From NCBI GenBank assembly GCA_029860345.1, contig JAOUBJ010000005.1, forward strand, positions 248,001 through 312,000: a stretch of 64,000 nucleotides of DNA, written 5' to 3'. Source of the stretch: Candidatus Zixiibacteriota bacterium (GTDB lineage: Bacteria; Zixibacteria; MSB-5A5; GN15; FEB-12). The notes under the pieces are model-generated. The model ran no database searches. It was given only the letters and a program-made list of their open reading frames with translations, and was not told where the DNA came from. This document shows, piece by piece, positions 1-7,991 of this stretch; positions within the stretch are counted from its first letter, which is position 1; every line of letters begins with the position of its first letter. A program made the position numbers and the translations under genes.

Positions 1-246
1 CGGCGTGTGTTGCTCAAACGAAAAGAATCGTCGAAAGATGTTGTTCCCCATCTCCTCCTTGTATCGCTCCGCAACGGCGCACTCGATTTCGGCGGTTTCA
101 AACTGAACCCGCCCGAAGCGGCGTTCCAGTGTCTTTAGACAGTCCGAAAGAGCGTCCATCGAAGAATAGATGATCGACAGGATCAGCTTGCCGGGAGGTG
201 GTTCCATCACTCGCGCCATACAGGACAATTCGACGTAAAGCGGCAT
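1..246 (-). CDS. DUF4416 family protein (N-terminal part, cut by window edge)
   Basis: Reading the minus strand from an ATG at 246 gives 82 codons with no stop to base 1, so this is the N-terminal third of a gene that continues outside the window. It starts MPLYVELSCMARVMEPPPGK; the second or third Met could be the true start. The segments GKLILSIIYSS, LERRFGRVQFET and YKEEMGNNIFRRFFSFEQ match the N-terminal pattern of DUF4416 proteins as I remember it (a short strand, a helix, then a YYxxEMG...RxFxSF motif). The family has no established function. It is divergent from the LiaF-like gene that follows. Confidence 0.65.
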   Translation of the reverse strand, partial: MPLYVELSCMARVMEPPPGKLILSIIYSSMDALSDCLKTLERRFGRVQFETAEIECAVAERYKEEMGNNIFRRFFSFEQHTP

Positions 247-408
247 AAATCAACCAAAAAAACTACTGCAAAGCGCAAAAACCCTACTATCGGGCCGATT
301 TCGCGGATAGCCAATCTGTCAATAGCTCAGATAAATCCTTGCCAGAGGCAACCGCTCGGTGGATATTGCGTATCTTACGGGGTATGAACATACCCTGAGA
401 AGCAGCTT

Positions 409-1137
409 ATGAATTTAAGAAAAGCAATACTCGGAATCGCCTTAGTACTTATCGGTCTACTGTTGTTGGCACGGACTACCGGGCTGTTCTGGTTTTCTCA
501 CGATGGTATCTTTAGCCTATTACTGCCGTTCTTGTTGATCGGTGTAGGGATTTGGTTGGTGATTCGCAAACGTCAGCAGGCCTACGACTGTTGCGACATT
601 CACTTTACAGTAGGCACCGACCACGATCGACCGGCCGAGACGCCGCCTGGTGGCAGGACTGACGATCCCGCCAGGTTTGCCGAACGTCAGGCAAGTGACG
701 CTTCGACCGCCTTTGTCGGCGATGCCGGGCCGACGGTTTCACAGGCGCCGCATGTCGACCCGTCGGGCAAAATCAAGTACAGCAAGCTGCTCGGTGACAT
801 GGTGGTCGATCTAAACGGACGCTGCCTGCAGAATGTCGAGATGTCTTTGGGTATCGGCGATCTTGAGATCAGATTGGCCGGGGGGGAGTTGTCGCCTGGT
901 TTGAACCGAGTGGTGATCTCGGGGTTCATTGGTGATGTGCGTGTCTTCGTACCGCCGGACATGCCGTTCTTTGCTTGTTGTTCCAATTTCATCGGGGATG
1001 TCGAACTGACCGACCGGCGTGCTTCCGGGTTCGGAAACAATATCGATTTTCAGACCGCCGACTATGCCTCAGCCGAGCGCAAGCTGTACATCGCCGCGCA
1101 CAACTTCATCGGCGACATCAAAGTGCACAAGGTGTAG
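409..1137 (+). CDS. LiaF-like membrane protein (DUF5668 helices plus cell-wall-stress response C-domain)
   Basis: A 242-residue membrane protein. Residues 1-52 form two hydrophobic helices separated by a short Phe/Trp-rich loop, the pattern of the DUF5668/LiaI-LiaF-like membrane region. Residues 53-120 are a polar linker. Residues 122-242 are a beta-rich domain with repeated FIGD motifs (GFIGDVRVFVPP, NFIGDVELTD, NFIGDIKVHKV), which is characteristic of the C-terminal domain of LiaF / cell-wall-active antibiotic response proteins. In Firmicutes LiaF restrains the LiaRS envelope-stress system. Here no histidine kinase or regulator lies next to it, so a general envelope-associated role is all that can be inferred. 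Confidence 0.75.
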   Translation: MNLRKAILGIALVLIGLLLLARTTGLFWFSHDGIFSLLLPFLLIGVGIWLVIRKRQQAYDCCDIHFTVGTDHDRPAETPPGGRTDDPARFAERQASDASTAFVGDAGPTVSQAPHVDPSGKIKYSKLLGDMVVDLNGRCLQNVEMSLGIGDLEIRLAGGELSPGLNRVVISGFIGDVRVFVPPDMPFFACCSNFIGDVELTDRRASGFGNNIDFQTADYASAERKLYIAAHNFIGDIKVHKV

Positions 1138-1203
1138 ATGGGGGTTAGTGTTTCTGGGTCAGCGGACTGCCAGCCGAGTATAGACTGACTGGTCGGCGAA
1201 GCA

Positions 1204-3006
1204 TCAGTAAATATCAGCTATCACCCTGTCCATATGGGGCGGTTCGTCAGAGCAATCGCAATTGAAGAGCATTTCTCGATAGAGTTCAGGTTCGTGTCGC
1301 TGAGCGTTGACAAGGTCCGGATCCGTTCTTTGGTGTCCACAGAAATTTGCGCCGTTGGCGTCAAAGGCCATCTTGAGAAGATAAATCGATTTCCGTCGCG
1401 ACTCCGGTGTGTTCTGCAACGACCTTACGCAGGCGAGGTTGTAAAACGCGAACCCCAGGTTGGGAGACGGGCTTTCACCTGATTCATCGGATATCCGAAT
1501 GGCATGGGTGAGAGCAACCTCTGCCGAGTCAAGACAGGCGCCGATATCTGCCCCGGGAAGACCACGCTTGATTTCAATCCGGTAATCCGTAAGGATGACT
1601 GCGGCGCGATTGATGTAAAAAGGAGGATACACGTCATTGGAGCGAATGCCCTCCATCAAGATAGAATCGGCTTGTGAGTTCACCCGTCTAGCCTCTTCCA
1701 AATGCTCCTTTTCCAACCACATCTTGGCCAGGGAGTTTTTTGACAGGGCGAAATTGTTGCGTGTTACCGGGCAACTTGAGGATAGCGAAAGGGCAGCCTC
1801 GAACAGTCTATAGGCGCTATCGAAGTATATCATGACATCGGGCATCATAGCCGGTATTTTCATCTCCGTATTCACAGTGTCGCGGTTAGCTACTGTGACT
1901 TCCACGGTATCAGCTATTGAACGAAAAAGGTGCTCACCCTTCCTCATTTCGACAACCGCAGCCGATCTCAGAAAAGCTACCGAGCTGTCAGCTTTGTCCA
2001 ACCCCGAGCCCTTCTCAATGTACTCCTCCGCTAAGCGGTCATGTGTGGGGTCAGTGTCCCACATTCGCTGCACAAGTTGTCGATATGCATCGGCCAATGC
2101 AGCGTAGGCTATCACGAATTCTGCATCATGACTGATTGCAGCCTTGAAATGCTTGATCGCAGATCGGAGGCCGTTTTCATCAAACTTAGCGTATTCTCGA
2201 TAACCCTCGACTAACTCATCGATTGCTTTGTCGTTGGTGCTGTACTTTCGAATGGCAACACGCAAATCGTAGTGTTCAGCCTGCTGCGGCAGGGTGTCGT
2301 CCGGCACATGCTTGACGACAGGATCACTTTGAAACAGTTTGATGTCCCAACCGGCATCGGCTCCCCCGCTTATAGACAGACGCCCCGATTCGCCACGCAT
2401 GAAATCCAAACCTGGTATCTTCGCCGACAGCGCAAACGTTTTAAGATCATTGGCAAACACCGGAACGGCTACCCTTGAGCGACCCGTGACCAAGTCCATG
2501 TTGTTGGCCACTGCCGTGGCGATGCCGGGATCTGGGTTCCAGAAATCGATTGGTCGTCCCTTAACAAATGAATGGACTATTGGTTCGACTTTCAGCCATG
2601 GCGTCAGGTCGGACTTTGTAGCAATTGCAAATTCCTCTATTCTGCCATCGCGCTGTCGATCCACAATGGAGGACAATGAACCATAGCATCCAGACGCAAC
2701 CAAAACAGCGGAAATCGTTACACCGACAAGACGGTAGACATGAGGTCGCCCACGTAAGTATTTGTCACTCAACGAAATCAATAGGGGCAAAGTGCTAGCC
2801 ACGACAGCGAAGCCGATCAAAACCTCGGCAACAATCCAACTATTCCTGTTTATATGTATGATACTGCTTAGATTCATGGAAATATATGCGGCAAGGGCAA
2901 TGAATGCAATCGGGATAATCACCTCCCAAGGCTCAAAGTCATCCAGATTCTCTTTGCTGATCCCCGTAGGGGATCCATCCGCATCCTTTTTCAATGAACT
3001 ATCCAC
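1204..3006 (-). CDS. membrane-anchored protein with TPR-like helical region, function unknown
   Basis: I place the start at a GTG at 3006 (600 residues, MDSSLKKDADG...), because AGGAG lies about 7 bases upstream and the longer reading overlaps the preceding gene. The N-terminus (about residues 25-125) carries three hydrophobic helices. A soluble region follows, and from about residue 270 helical stretches such as RSAIKHFKAAISHDAEFVIAY look like TPR units, continuing to the C-terminus with a Cys-rich end. The upstream membrane protein at 3017-3532 ends 10 bases before this start, so the two are probably co-transcribed and may act together in the envelope. I do not recognise a catalytic motif. 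Confidence 0.7.
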   Translation of the reverse strand: MDSSLKKDADGSPTGISKENLDDFEPWEVIIPIAFIALAAYISMNLSSIIHINRNSWIVAEVLIGFAVVASTLPLLISLSDKYLRGRPHVYRLVGVTISAVLVASGCYGSLSSIVDRQRDGRIEEFAIATKSDLTPWLKVEPIVHSFVKGRPIDFWNPDPGIATAVANNMDLVTGRSRVAVPVFANDLKTFALSAKIPGLDFMRGESGRLSISGGADAGWDIKLFQSDPVVKHVPDDTLPQQAEHYDLRVAIRKYSTNDKAIDELVEGYREYAKFDENGLRSAIKHFKAAISHDAEFVIAYAALADAYRQLVQRMWDTDPTHDRLAEEYIEKGSGLDKADSSVAFLRSAAVVEMRKGEHLFRSIADTVEVTVANRDTVNTEMKIPAMMPDVMIYFDSAYRLFEAALSLSSSCPVTRNNFALSKNSLAKMWLEKEHLEEARRVNSQADSILMEGIRSNDVYPPFYINRAAVILTDYRIEIKRGLPGADIGACLDSAEVALTHAIRISDESGESPSPNLGFAFYNLACVRSLQNTPESRRKSIYLLKMAFDANGANFCGHQRTDPDLVNAQRHEPELYREMLFNCDCSDEPPHMDRVIADIY

Positions 3007-3016
3007 GTAAGCACTC

Positions 3017-3532
3017 CTATTTCTTGAAAAACACAAGGTGCATAAAAAACCCTATCAGCAGCCAATAAGCCGCAAAAAAGATACTGGCTTTCGCCCCCAA
3101 AATCCTTAGCCACGGCCATCCATTGCTACTATCGGCATCGCCTTTGCGGAATTGAGCCTTCGTTTGTTCAATGCGAACACCAATTAACACCAGAAACCCG
3201 AGCAGAAAAATACCGGCAAGAGTCCAGAGTTTCTCGGACGGCAAGGCGTCAGGGGTCCACTGCTCATAGGCAGCAAGACTCAAGAATCGCCAAGCGGAGT
3301 AAAGTGGAAAGGCGACGACACTTAGGGCAGCGGCATATGGCCATGCCCATGCGTTCCTCGAAAGATGACTGGGAACCTCACTTGATCCTCCCTCTAATGT
3401 CTCTACCGAGAACCTCTCACTGAGGCGATACCAGCGAACCACACATATCTTTGAAGCAATTAAGTTGGCCAATAGCAACAAGGGAGGGATGGTGAGCAGT
3501 GCGAGTAATGATACAACCATATGACCGGTCAT
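3017..3532 (-). CDS. small integral membrane protein, function unknown
   Basis: The start chosen is ATG at 3532 (171 residues, MTGHMVVSLL), preceded by GGAGGAG; a longer reading to 3685 would add 51 residues of unlikely composition. Four to five hydrophobic segments are visible (MVVSLLALLTIPPLLLLANL near the N-terminus, WPYAAALSVVAFPLYSAW, LWTLAGIFLLGFLVLIGV, ASIFFAAYWLLIGFFMHLVF at the C-terminus). It ends in FFKK, a short basic tail. It lies directly upstream of the TPR-like membrane protein and probably shares its transcript. No known family was recognised. Confidence 0.6.
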   Translation of the reverse strand: MTGHMVVSLLALLTIPPLLLLANLIASKICVVRWYRLSERFSVETLEGGSSEVPSHLSRNAWAWPYAAALSVVAFPLYSAWRFLSLAAYEQWTPDALPSEKLWTLAGIFLLGFLVLIGVRIEQTKAQFRKGDADSSNGWPWLRILGAKASIFFAAYWLLIGFFMHLVFFKK

Positions 3533-4116
3533 CTTCTCCTCCGTCAGGTTATAGAGACAGCTCCTGCTTTTTCTGAACGGCGGAAGTATAAAACGGCCCC
3601 ATTGACGTGTCAAGTGGTTTGTTGATGTGGAAAACGACAGATCAGCAGGATCAATCGCCAGAGAAACCAAGATGCTGACTTCCACGTTGAACCTCTAAAG
3701 CTGCGAGGCCGGCATGTATACTCGAGAGTTCTCCATGGTGGATCCACTGTCGAAAGCTGCCGAACACCCAACGTTTCTACATTCCCTCTGTCGATGATTG
3801 ACTGACCCGCCTTTCATGATGTTTATACGTCGCAACGGGGCAGCGGTTGCCACTTTTAAACCAGTCGAGTCCGAGGGCCGGTCGCCAAACCACTGCTGTC
3901 GGCCATCAATACTGCACATAGTTCTCATCAACAACTCGAAGACAGGACGTTCCTGCCCTGGTGAATCAACTCGTAAGATACCAGAGCGCAAATGAAGTAA
4001 TTCAGACAAGTCAATATAGCTATTTGGCCGCTAATAGTCAAGGTTTCCCGGCGTTTGGCTTGGCGAACAATCACCGCTCGCATCTTTATTGGCCTTGTGT
4101 ACCAACAACTTCCCCC
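3533..4116. other. 584-bp stretch with no supported gene
   Basis: Short readings exist on both strands here (for example minus 3695-4009 and plus 3798-3995). None has a good ribosome-binding site, a hydrophobic or domain-like pattern, or a plausible neighbour. The stretch lies upstream of the membrane-protein pair and downstream of hslU, so it should hold the promoter for the former and the end of the hslU transcript. I could not find a convincing intrinsic terminator. Confidence 0.5.
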
Positions 4117-5466
4117 CTACAAAATATACCTACTCAAATCCTCATTTTCGAGAATCTCGGATAGGGTCGCCTCGACCTGTTTCTCTGAGATCGTGACTTT
4201 CTTCTTATCAGCCGGAGGTTCGAACAGCAGATCCTCCAAAAGCGTGGTCATGACCGTGTGCAGACGTCGCGCACCGATGTTTTCGTTCTCGGTGTTGACC
4301 CGCTCGGCGTACTCGGCGATTTTCTTGATCGCTCGCTTGTTAAACTCCAATTTGACATTCTCTGCCTGCAATAGCGCCTTGTATTGCGTGATCAATGCAG
4401 CCCGCGGCTCGGTCAGGATGCGCTGGAAATCCTCGGCACTGAGCGAGTCAAGTTCGACGCGGATCGGGAACCGTCCCTGCAGTTCTGGAATCAGGTCCGA
4501 CGGTTTCGCGGCGTGGAAAGCACCGGCGGCGATGAACAAAATGTGATCGGTGTGCACCATGCCATACTTGGTCATGACCGAACAGCCCTCGACGATCGGC
4601 AGGATATCACGCTGAACGCCCTCGCGACTGACATCGGGCCCGCTCTTGTTGCTTTCGCCGACTATTTTGTCGATCTCATCGACGAAAATAATCCCCGCCT
4701 CCTGTACTCGATCCATCGCCTCGGCGATTACCTCATCCATACTAATAAGCTTGTCCAACTCCTCGTGCATGAGGAACCGGCGCGCCTCACCCACCGTCAT
4801 TTTGCGCCGTCTGGTTTTCTGTGGCATGAGTCCTGAGAACATTTCCTGAAAGTTCACCCCCAGCTCCTCCATACCCATGGGCGAGAAAACTTCGACCACC
4901 GGAAACTGTTTGGCCGGTGCATCCAATTCAACGGTGCGGTTGTCCAGTTTGCCGTCTAACAGTTTTTGACGGAGCTTGGCCAGGGTGCGCTTGCGAGAGT
5001 CGGCATCGTCAGCAGGGGCAACTTTACCCTTTACTGGGCGTGGTGCCGGACCGAGCAGCAGTTCGAGGACTCTTTCGATTGCGTTTTGTTCAGCCTCTGA
5101 TTCGCATTCAGTGGATTTTTCGATCTTGACCATGTTGACGGATATGTCGACCAGGTCGCGCACCATCGACTCGACATCGCGCCCAACATACCCCACCTCG
5201 GTGAACTTGGATGCTTCCACTTTGATAAACGGTGCGTGGGCCATTTCGGATAGCCGCCGCGCTATCTCGGTTTTGCCGACACCTGTGGGGCCGATCATGA
5301 TAATGTTGTTCGGCATAATTTCAGCGCGCAGTTCTGCGTCGGCCTGCTGCCTGCGCCAGCGATTGCGCAAGGCTATGGCGACCGACTTCTTGGCATCGGC
5401 TTGACCGATAATGTATTTGTCAAGATGCTCGACGATCTCTTTTGGAGTCGGGAAGTTGTTGTTCAT
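4117..5466 (-). CDS. hslU: HslU, ATPase subunit of the HslUV protease
   Basis: A 449-residue AAA+ unfoldase that feeds proteins into the HslV peptidase in the cytoplasm. Visible: the N-terminal [15 protein letters not shown] box, Walker A GPTGVGKT (59-66), the central-pore GYVG motif (92-95), the intermediate domain at roughly 110-240, Walker B IIFVDEID (259-266), sensor/arginine-finger region GRFPIRVEL, and the C-terminal LSRYIL tail that inserts into HslV. Length is normal for the family. The start overlaps the end of hslV by four bases (5463-5466), so the two are translationally coupled, downstream of xerC. Confidence 0.97.
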   Translation of the reverse strand: MNNNFPTPKEIVEHLDKYIIGQADAKKSVAIALRNRWRRQQADAELRAEIMPNNIIMIGPTGVGKTEIARRLSEMAHAPFIKVEASKFTEVGYVGRDVESMVRDLVDISVNMVKIEKSTECESEAEQNAIERVLELLLGPAPRPVKGKVAPADDADSRKRTLAKLRQKLLDGKLDNRTVELDAPAKQFPVVEVFSPMGMEELGVNFQEMFSGLMPQKTRRRKMTVGEARRFLMHEELDKLISMDEVIAEAMDRVQEAGIIFVDEIDKIVGESNKSGPDVSREGVQRDILPIVEGCSVMTKYGMVHTDHILFIAAGAFHAAKPSDLIPELQGRFPIRVELDSLSAEDFQRILTEPRAALITQYKALLQAENVKLEFNKRAIKKIAEYAERVNTENENIGARRLHTVMTTLLEDLLFEPPADKKKVTISEKQVEATLSEILENEDLSRYIL

Positions 5467-5999
5467 TTGATCGCTTCCACCGTGATGTTATGATTTGTGT
5501 AGATACAGATATCGGCGGCGATCTCCATCGCCTGCCGGACAATCTTCTCGGCCGTCATTTTGGGATTGGCTTTCATGAAGGCACGCGCCGCTGCCAACGC
5601 AAAGGGTCCACCGGAACCGATTGAGATTATGCCGTCATCCGGCTCGATCACGTCACCGGTACCGGACAACAGAAAAATATGTTCTTTGTCGGTGACGGCG
5701 ATAACCGCTTCGAGCTTCTGCAGCATCTTATCGGTGCGCCATTCTTTGGCCAATTCCACGGCCGCTTTGGGGAGATTGCCGGTGTATTCATCGATCTTTT
5801 TTTCCAGAAGTTCATAGAGCGCCAGAGCGTCGGCAGCCGTTCCGGCAAAACCGGCCAGAATCTTATCGTCGGACATGGTGCGGATCTTGACGGCGTTGTT
5901 TTTCAGCACGGTGTCATCGAAGGTTACCTGACCGTCACCGGCCATGGCCGCCTGGCCTTTGTGTATCAAACCGAGAATTGTGGTCGAACGTGTCTGCAT
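5463..5999 (-). CDS. hslV: HslV, threonine peptidase subunit of HslUV
   Basis: A 178-residue N-terminal-nucleophile peptidase, the proteolytic core of HslUV. The sequence begins [15 protein letters not shown]; maturation should remove the first five residues to expose the catalytic Thr6. [32 protein letters not shown] and the [14 protein letters not shown] block are typical HslV motifs. The gene overlaps hslU by four bases and starts nine bases after the xerC stop. The order xerC-hslV-hslU is the same as in the codY operon region of Firmicutes and recurs in other phyla. Confidence 0.97.
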   Translation of the reverse strand: MQTRSTTILGLIHKGQAAMAGDGQVTFDDTVLKNNAVKIRTMSDDKILAGFAGTAADALALYELLEKKIDEYTGNLPKAAVELAKEWRTDKMLQKLEAVIAVTDKEHIFLLSGTGDVIEPDDGIISIGSGGPFALAAARAFMKANPKMTAEKIVRQAMEIAADICIYTNHNITVEAIK

Positions 6000-6008
6000 C
6001 TTTGTCCT

Positions 6009-6923
6009 CTATTCTGACGAGCCCGATCTGGGATGGGCTCTACGATATGTTTTCTTCATCGTTTCAGCAGTGACATGCGTGTATTTCTGCGTTGTCGACA
6101 GCGACGAATGCCCTAAAATCTCTTTGATCAACATCAGGTCGGCGCCGTTTTCGAGCAGATGAGTGGCAAAAGAATGCCTCAGAGTGTGCGGTGTGAAATC
6201 AACCCCCTCGCTTCGTGCGAACTTCCCGACCAGCCGATCCACCGATCGGATGCTTAGTCGCTCACCACTACGGTTGAGAAAGAGAGCGACAGTCGCACTC
6301 TCTTTCAATGATGCGAACTCCGTCCGCGCAACCAGATACTGCCTGAGATCCGAAAGCGTCCTGTCGCCAACCGGTACCTGCCGGATTTTGTTCCCTTTGC
6401 CCAACACCGTGATCATTCCGCGCTTCTGATCAATATCGGACAGACTGATTGCGGCCAGTTCTTCCCGGCGGATTCCGGTGACATATAACAGCGACACCAT
6501 AATGAAATCACGGCGGTAGAAGTAGCTTTGTTTGTCCTCGCGTGTACCCCCCTGTTCAAACAGTTTGATGGCATCTTTCTGCGAGATGAAGCGGGGAATA
6601 TCGGCTGAGTATTTCATCTTAGGGATTTTGAACAAGTACGGCTGATACTTCTGGTGTGGTAACATGAATCTCTGAAAACTCGACAGCGCCGACAAAAAAC
6701 GAGCCAGCGAACGATTGGATACGCCGCCTTCGGAACGCTCACGAAGGTAGACGCGCAAGAACAGCGGGTCGTTCTTGGCCGCCGATGGTTGGGCCTTGAA
6801 CTGTCTCTCAAGAAAACCGACCCACGGTGACAGATCGCGACGGTAGGCTTCAACGGTGCGCGCTGCGCGGCCTTTGGTGTCGGTCAGGTCCTTCAGAAAG
6901 CTTTCCAGAGCTTTGGTCAACAT
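6009..6923 (-). CDS. xerC: XerC-type tyrosine recombinase
   Basis: A 304-residue tyrosine recombinase, the likely chromosome-dimer resolution enzyme. All catalytic residues are present: Arg152 (TGIRREEL), Lys176 (GKGNK), His246 and Arg249 (HTLRHSFATHLL), His272 (LGHSSLSTT) and Tyr281 (QKYTHV). Residues 1-95 form the SAM-like core-binding domain. It is the first gene of the xerC-hslV-hslU cluster, with a nine-base gap to hslV. Nothing indicates a phage or integron integrase: there is no adjacent attachment site and length is that of housekeeping XerC. Confidence 0.92.
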   Translation of the reverse strand: MLTKALESFLKDLTDTKGRAARTVEAYRRDLSPWVGFLERQFKAQPSAAKNDPLFLRVYLRERSEGGVSNRSLARFLSALSSFQRFMLPHQKYQPYLFKIPKMKYSADIPRFISQKDAIKLFEQGGTREDKQSYFYRRDFIMVSLLYVTGIRREELAAISLSDIDQKRGMITVLGKGNKIRQVPVGDRTLSDLRQYLVARTEFASLKESATVALFLNRSGERLSIRSVDRLVGKFARSEGVDFTPHTLRHSFATHLLENGADLMLIKEILGHSSLSTTQKYTHVTAETMKKTYRRAHPRSGSSE

Positions 6924-7012
6924 AGGCGGATAATATCCAAAACAACCCTCCCGGTCAATTCATTTGAGGGTGGGAGTGGGTGGCTGAGAAGGATCATTGA
7001 TTATCGCCATGC

Positions 7013-7870
7013 CTACTGACACCCTTCTGGCCCGGCTCCGATAAGCTCGCCGCAGGCGTTGTTGTCGGGAGCGCAGGGTGAGTCGGGTTGTAGCCGCAAA
7101 CCGACGAGGTCCCGGTTACAGTACAGTGGGTCGGCGCTGAGATTGCCGGTTACGCCCGCCTGACTTTCTATATGATCGATCCAGTCGCCGCCGACATTGC
7201 CGTAGAGGTTGCAACACTCCAGCGACGGCACCGAACTGCCCTCGGATACATAGATAGCTTCACCACGGTCGCTGTGTGAGATAACGCAATTCTCCAGTCG
7301 TGGTCTCGACCCGGCTATAAGAAACAGCCCGGCGCCCGACATGGAACTGTTATCGACCATAGTACAGTTTTGTAGCAACGGTGAGGCCGCCTTGCAGCGA
7401 AGGGCACCCCCGCTGATCGTTGCCTCGTTGTTTCTGAAAATACAATTGATAAACCTGGGAGCGGCCGACCGGCAGCGGATCGCACCGTGGCCGGCATAGG
7501 CGCCCCGGAAAGTGATCCCCACGATTCCAATGGTCGACGAAGTACTGTTGAAAGAGAGGTGGAAGTGGTTATCAAACGCTGATCCCCCGCAATCGAATAT
7601 GGTTGTCGCGGGGCCGTTTTCTGACTTGAGAGTAATCGACTTGTCCGGCATCGAGAGGTCTCTGTTTCCCTCACCCCGATAGGTTCCTGGGGCAATCAGA
7701 ATTGTATCGCCGGTGCTTGCCATGTCCAGCGCCTCCTGAAGAGTGAGTGCTTGTGACGGAACTCGGATGATCGGTGGCGGGCGAGGATCGGGCTTACTGT
7801 CGGTTGAGGGATCAGAACAGGCAATCAGTGACAGGACAAGAACACAGCCCATGAAAACTGCAGGCTTCAT
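7013..7870 (-). CDS. lipoprotein with right-handed parallel beta-helix
   Basis: A 285-residue exported protein. The signal peptide ends in the lipobox LIAC with Cys18 as the lipidated residue, followed by a polar linker rich in Asp and Pro. The body begins with LTLQEALDMASTGDTILIAPGTY, the classic opening of pectin-lyase-like beta-helix repeats (DUF1565 type). It continues with ladder-like coils containing IRCRSAAPRFINCIF, LRCKAASPLLQNCTM and FLIAGSRPRLENCVI, which have regular Cys and Asn positions. Such proteins are commonly carbohydrate-active or structural surface proteins; no catalytic site can be assigned. Confidence 0.85.
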   Translation of the reverse strand: MKPAVFMGCVLVLSLIACSDPSTDSKPDPRPPPIIRVPSQALTLQEALDMASTGDTILIAPGTYRGEGNRDLSMPDKSITLKSENGPATTIFDCGGSAFDNHFHLSFNSTSSTIGIVGITFRGAYAGHGAIRCRSAAPRFINCIFRNNEATISGGALRCKAASPLLQNCTMVDNSSMSGAGLFLIAGSRPRLENCVISHSDRGEAIYVSEGSSVPSLECCNLYGNVGGDWIDHIESQAGVTGNLSADPLYCNRDLVGLRLQPDSPCAPDNNACGELIGAGPEGCQ

Positions 7871-7933
7871 CTTATACCACCTTTACACAGATGTATATTA
7901 GCCACCGGCCGACCAATGGTCAAGCAGATATAG

Positions 7934-7964
7934 AAAAGTCAGGAGGGCAAACCTCCTGACTTTT
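7934..7964 (-). terminator. intrinsic terminator behind the OmpA-domain gene
   Basis: A perfect 13-bp inverted repeat, AAAAGTCAGGAGG (7934-7946) and CCTCCTGACTTTT (7952-7964), with a five-base loop. It has T-runs on both strands. It lies 28 bases past the stop of the gene at 7992-10556 and upstream of the beta-helix gene, so it most likely ends the former transcript. The core GTCAGGAGG...CCTCCTGAC recurs at 12411-12433. Confidence 0.85.
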
Positions 7965-7991
7965 CGGGCTATGGCACCAAGTGCTACTCAG

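Noticed and set aside
3695-4164. Possible small genes on both strands between the membrane pair and hslU
   Set aside because: No ribosome-binding site, low-complexity composition and mutual overlap; no domain-like pattern.
6009-6923. XerC-like recombinase as a phage or integron integrase
   Set aside because: It is in the conserved xerC-hslV-hslU cluster, has housekeeping length and no attachment site next to it.
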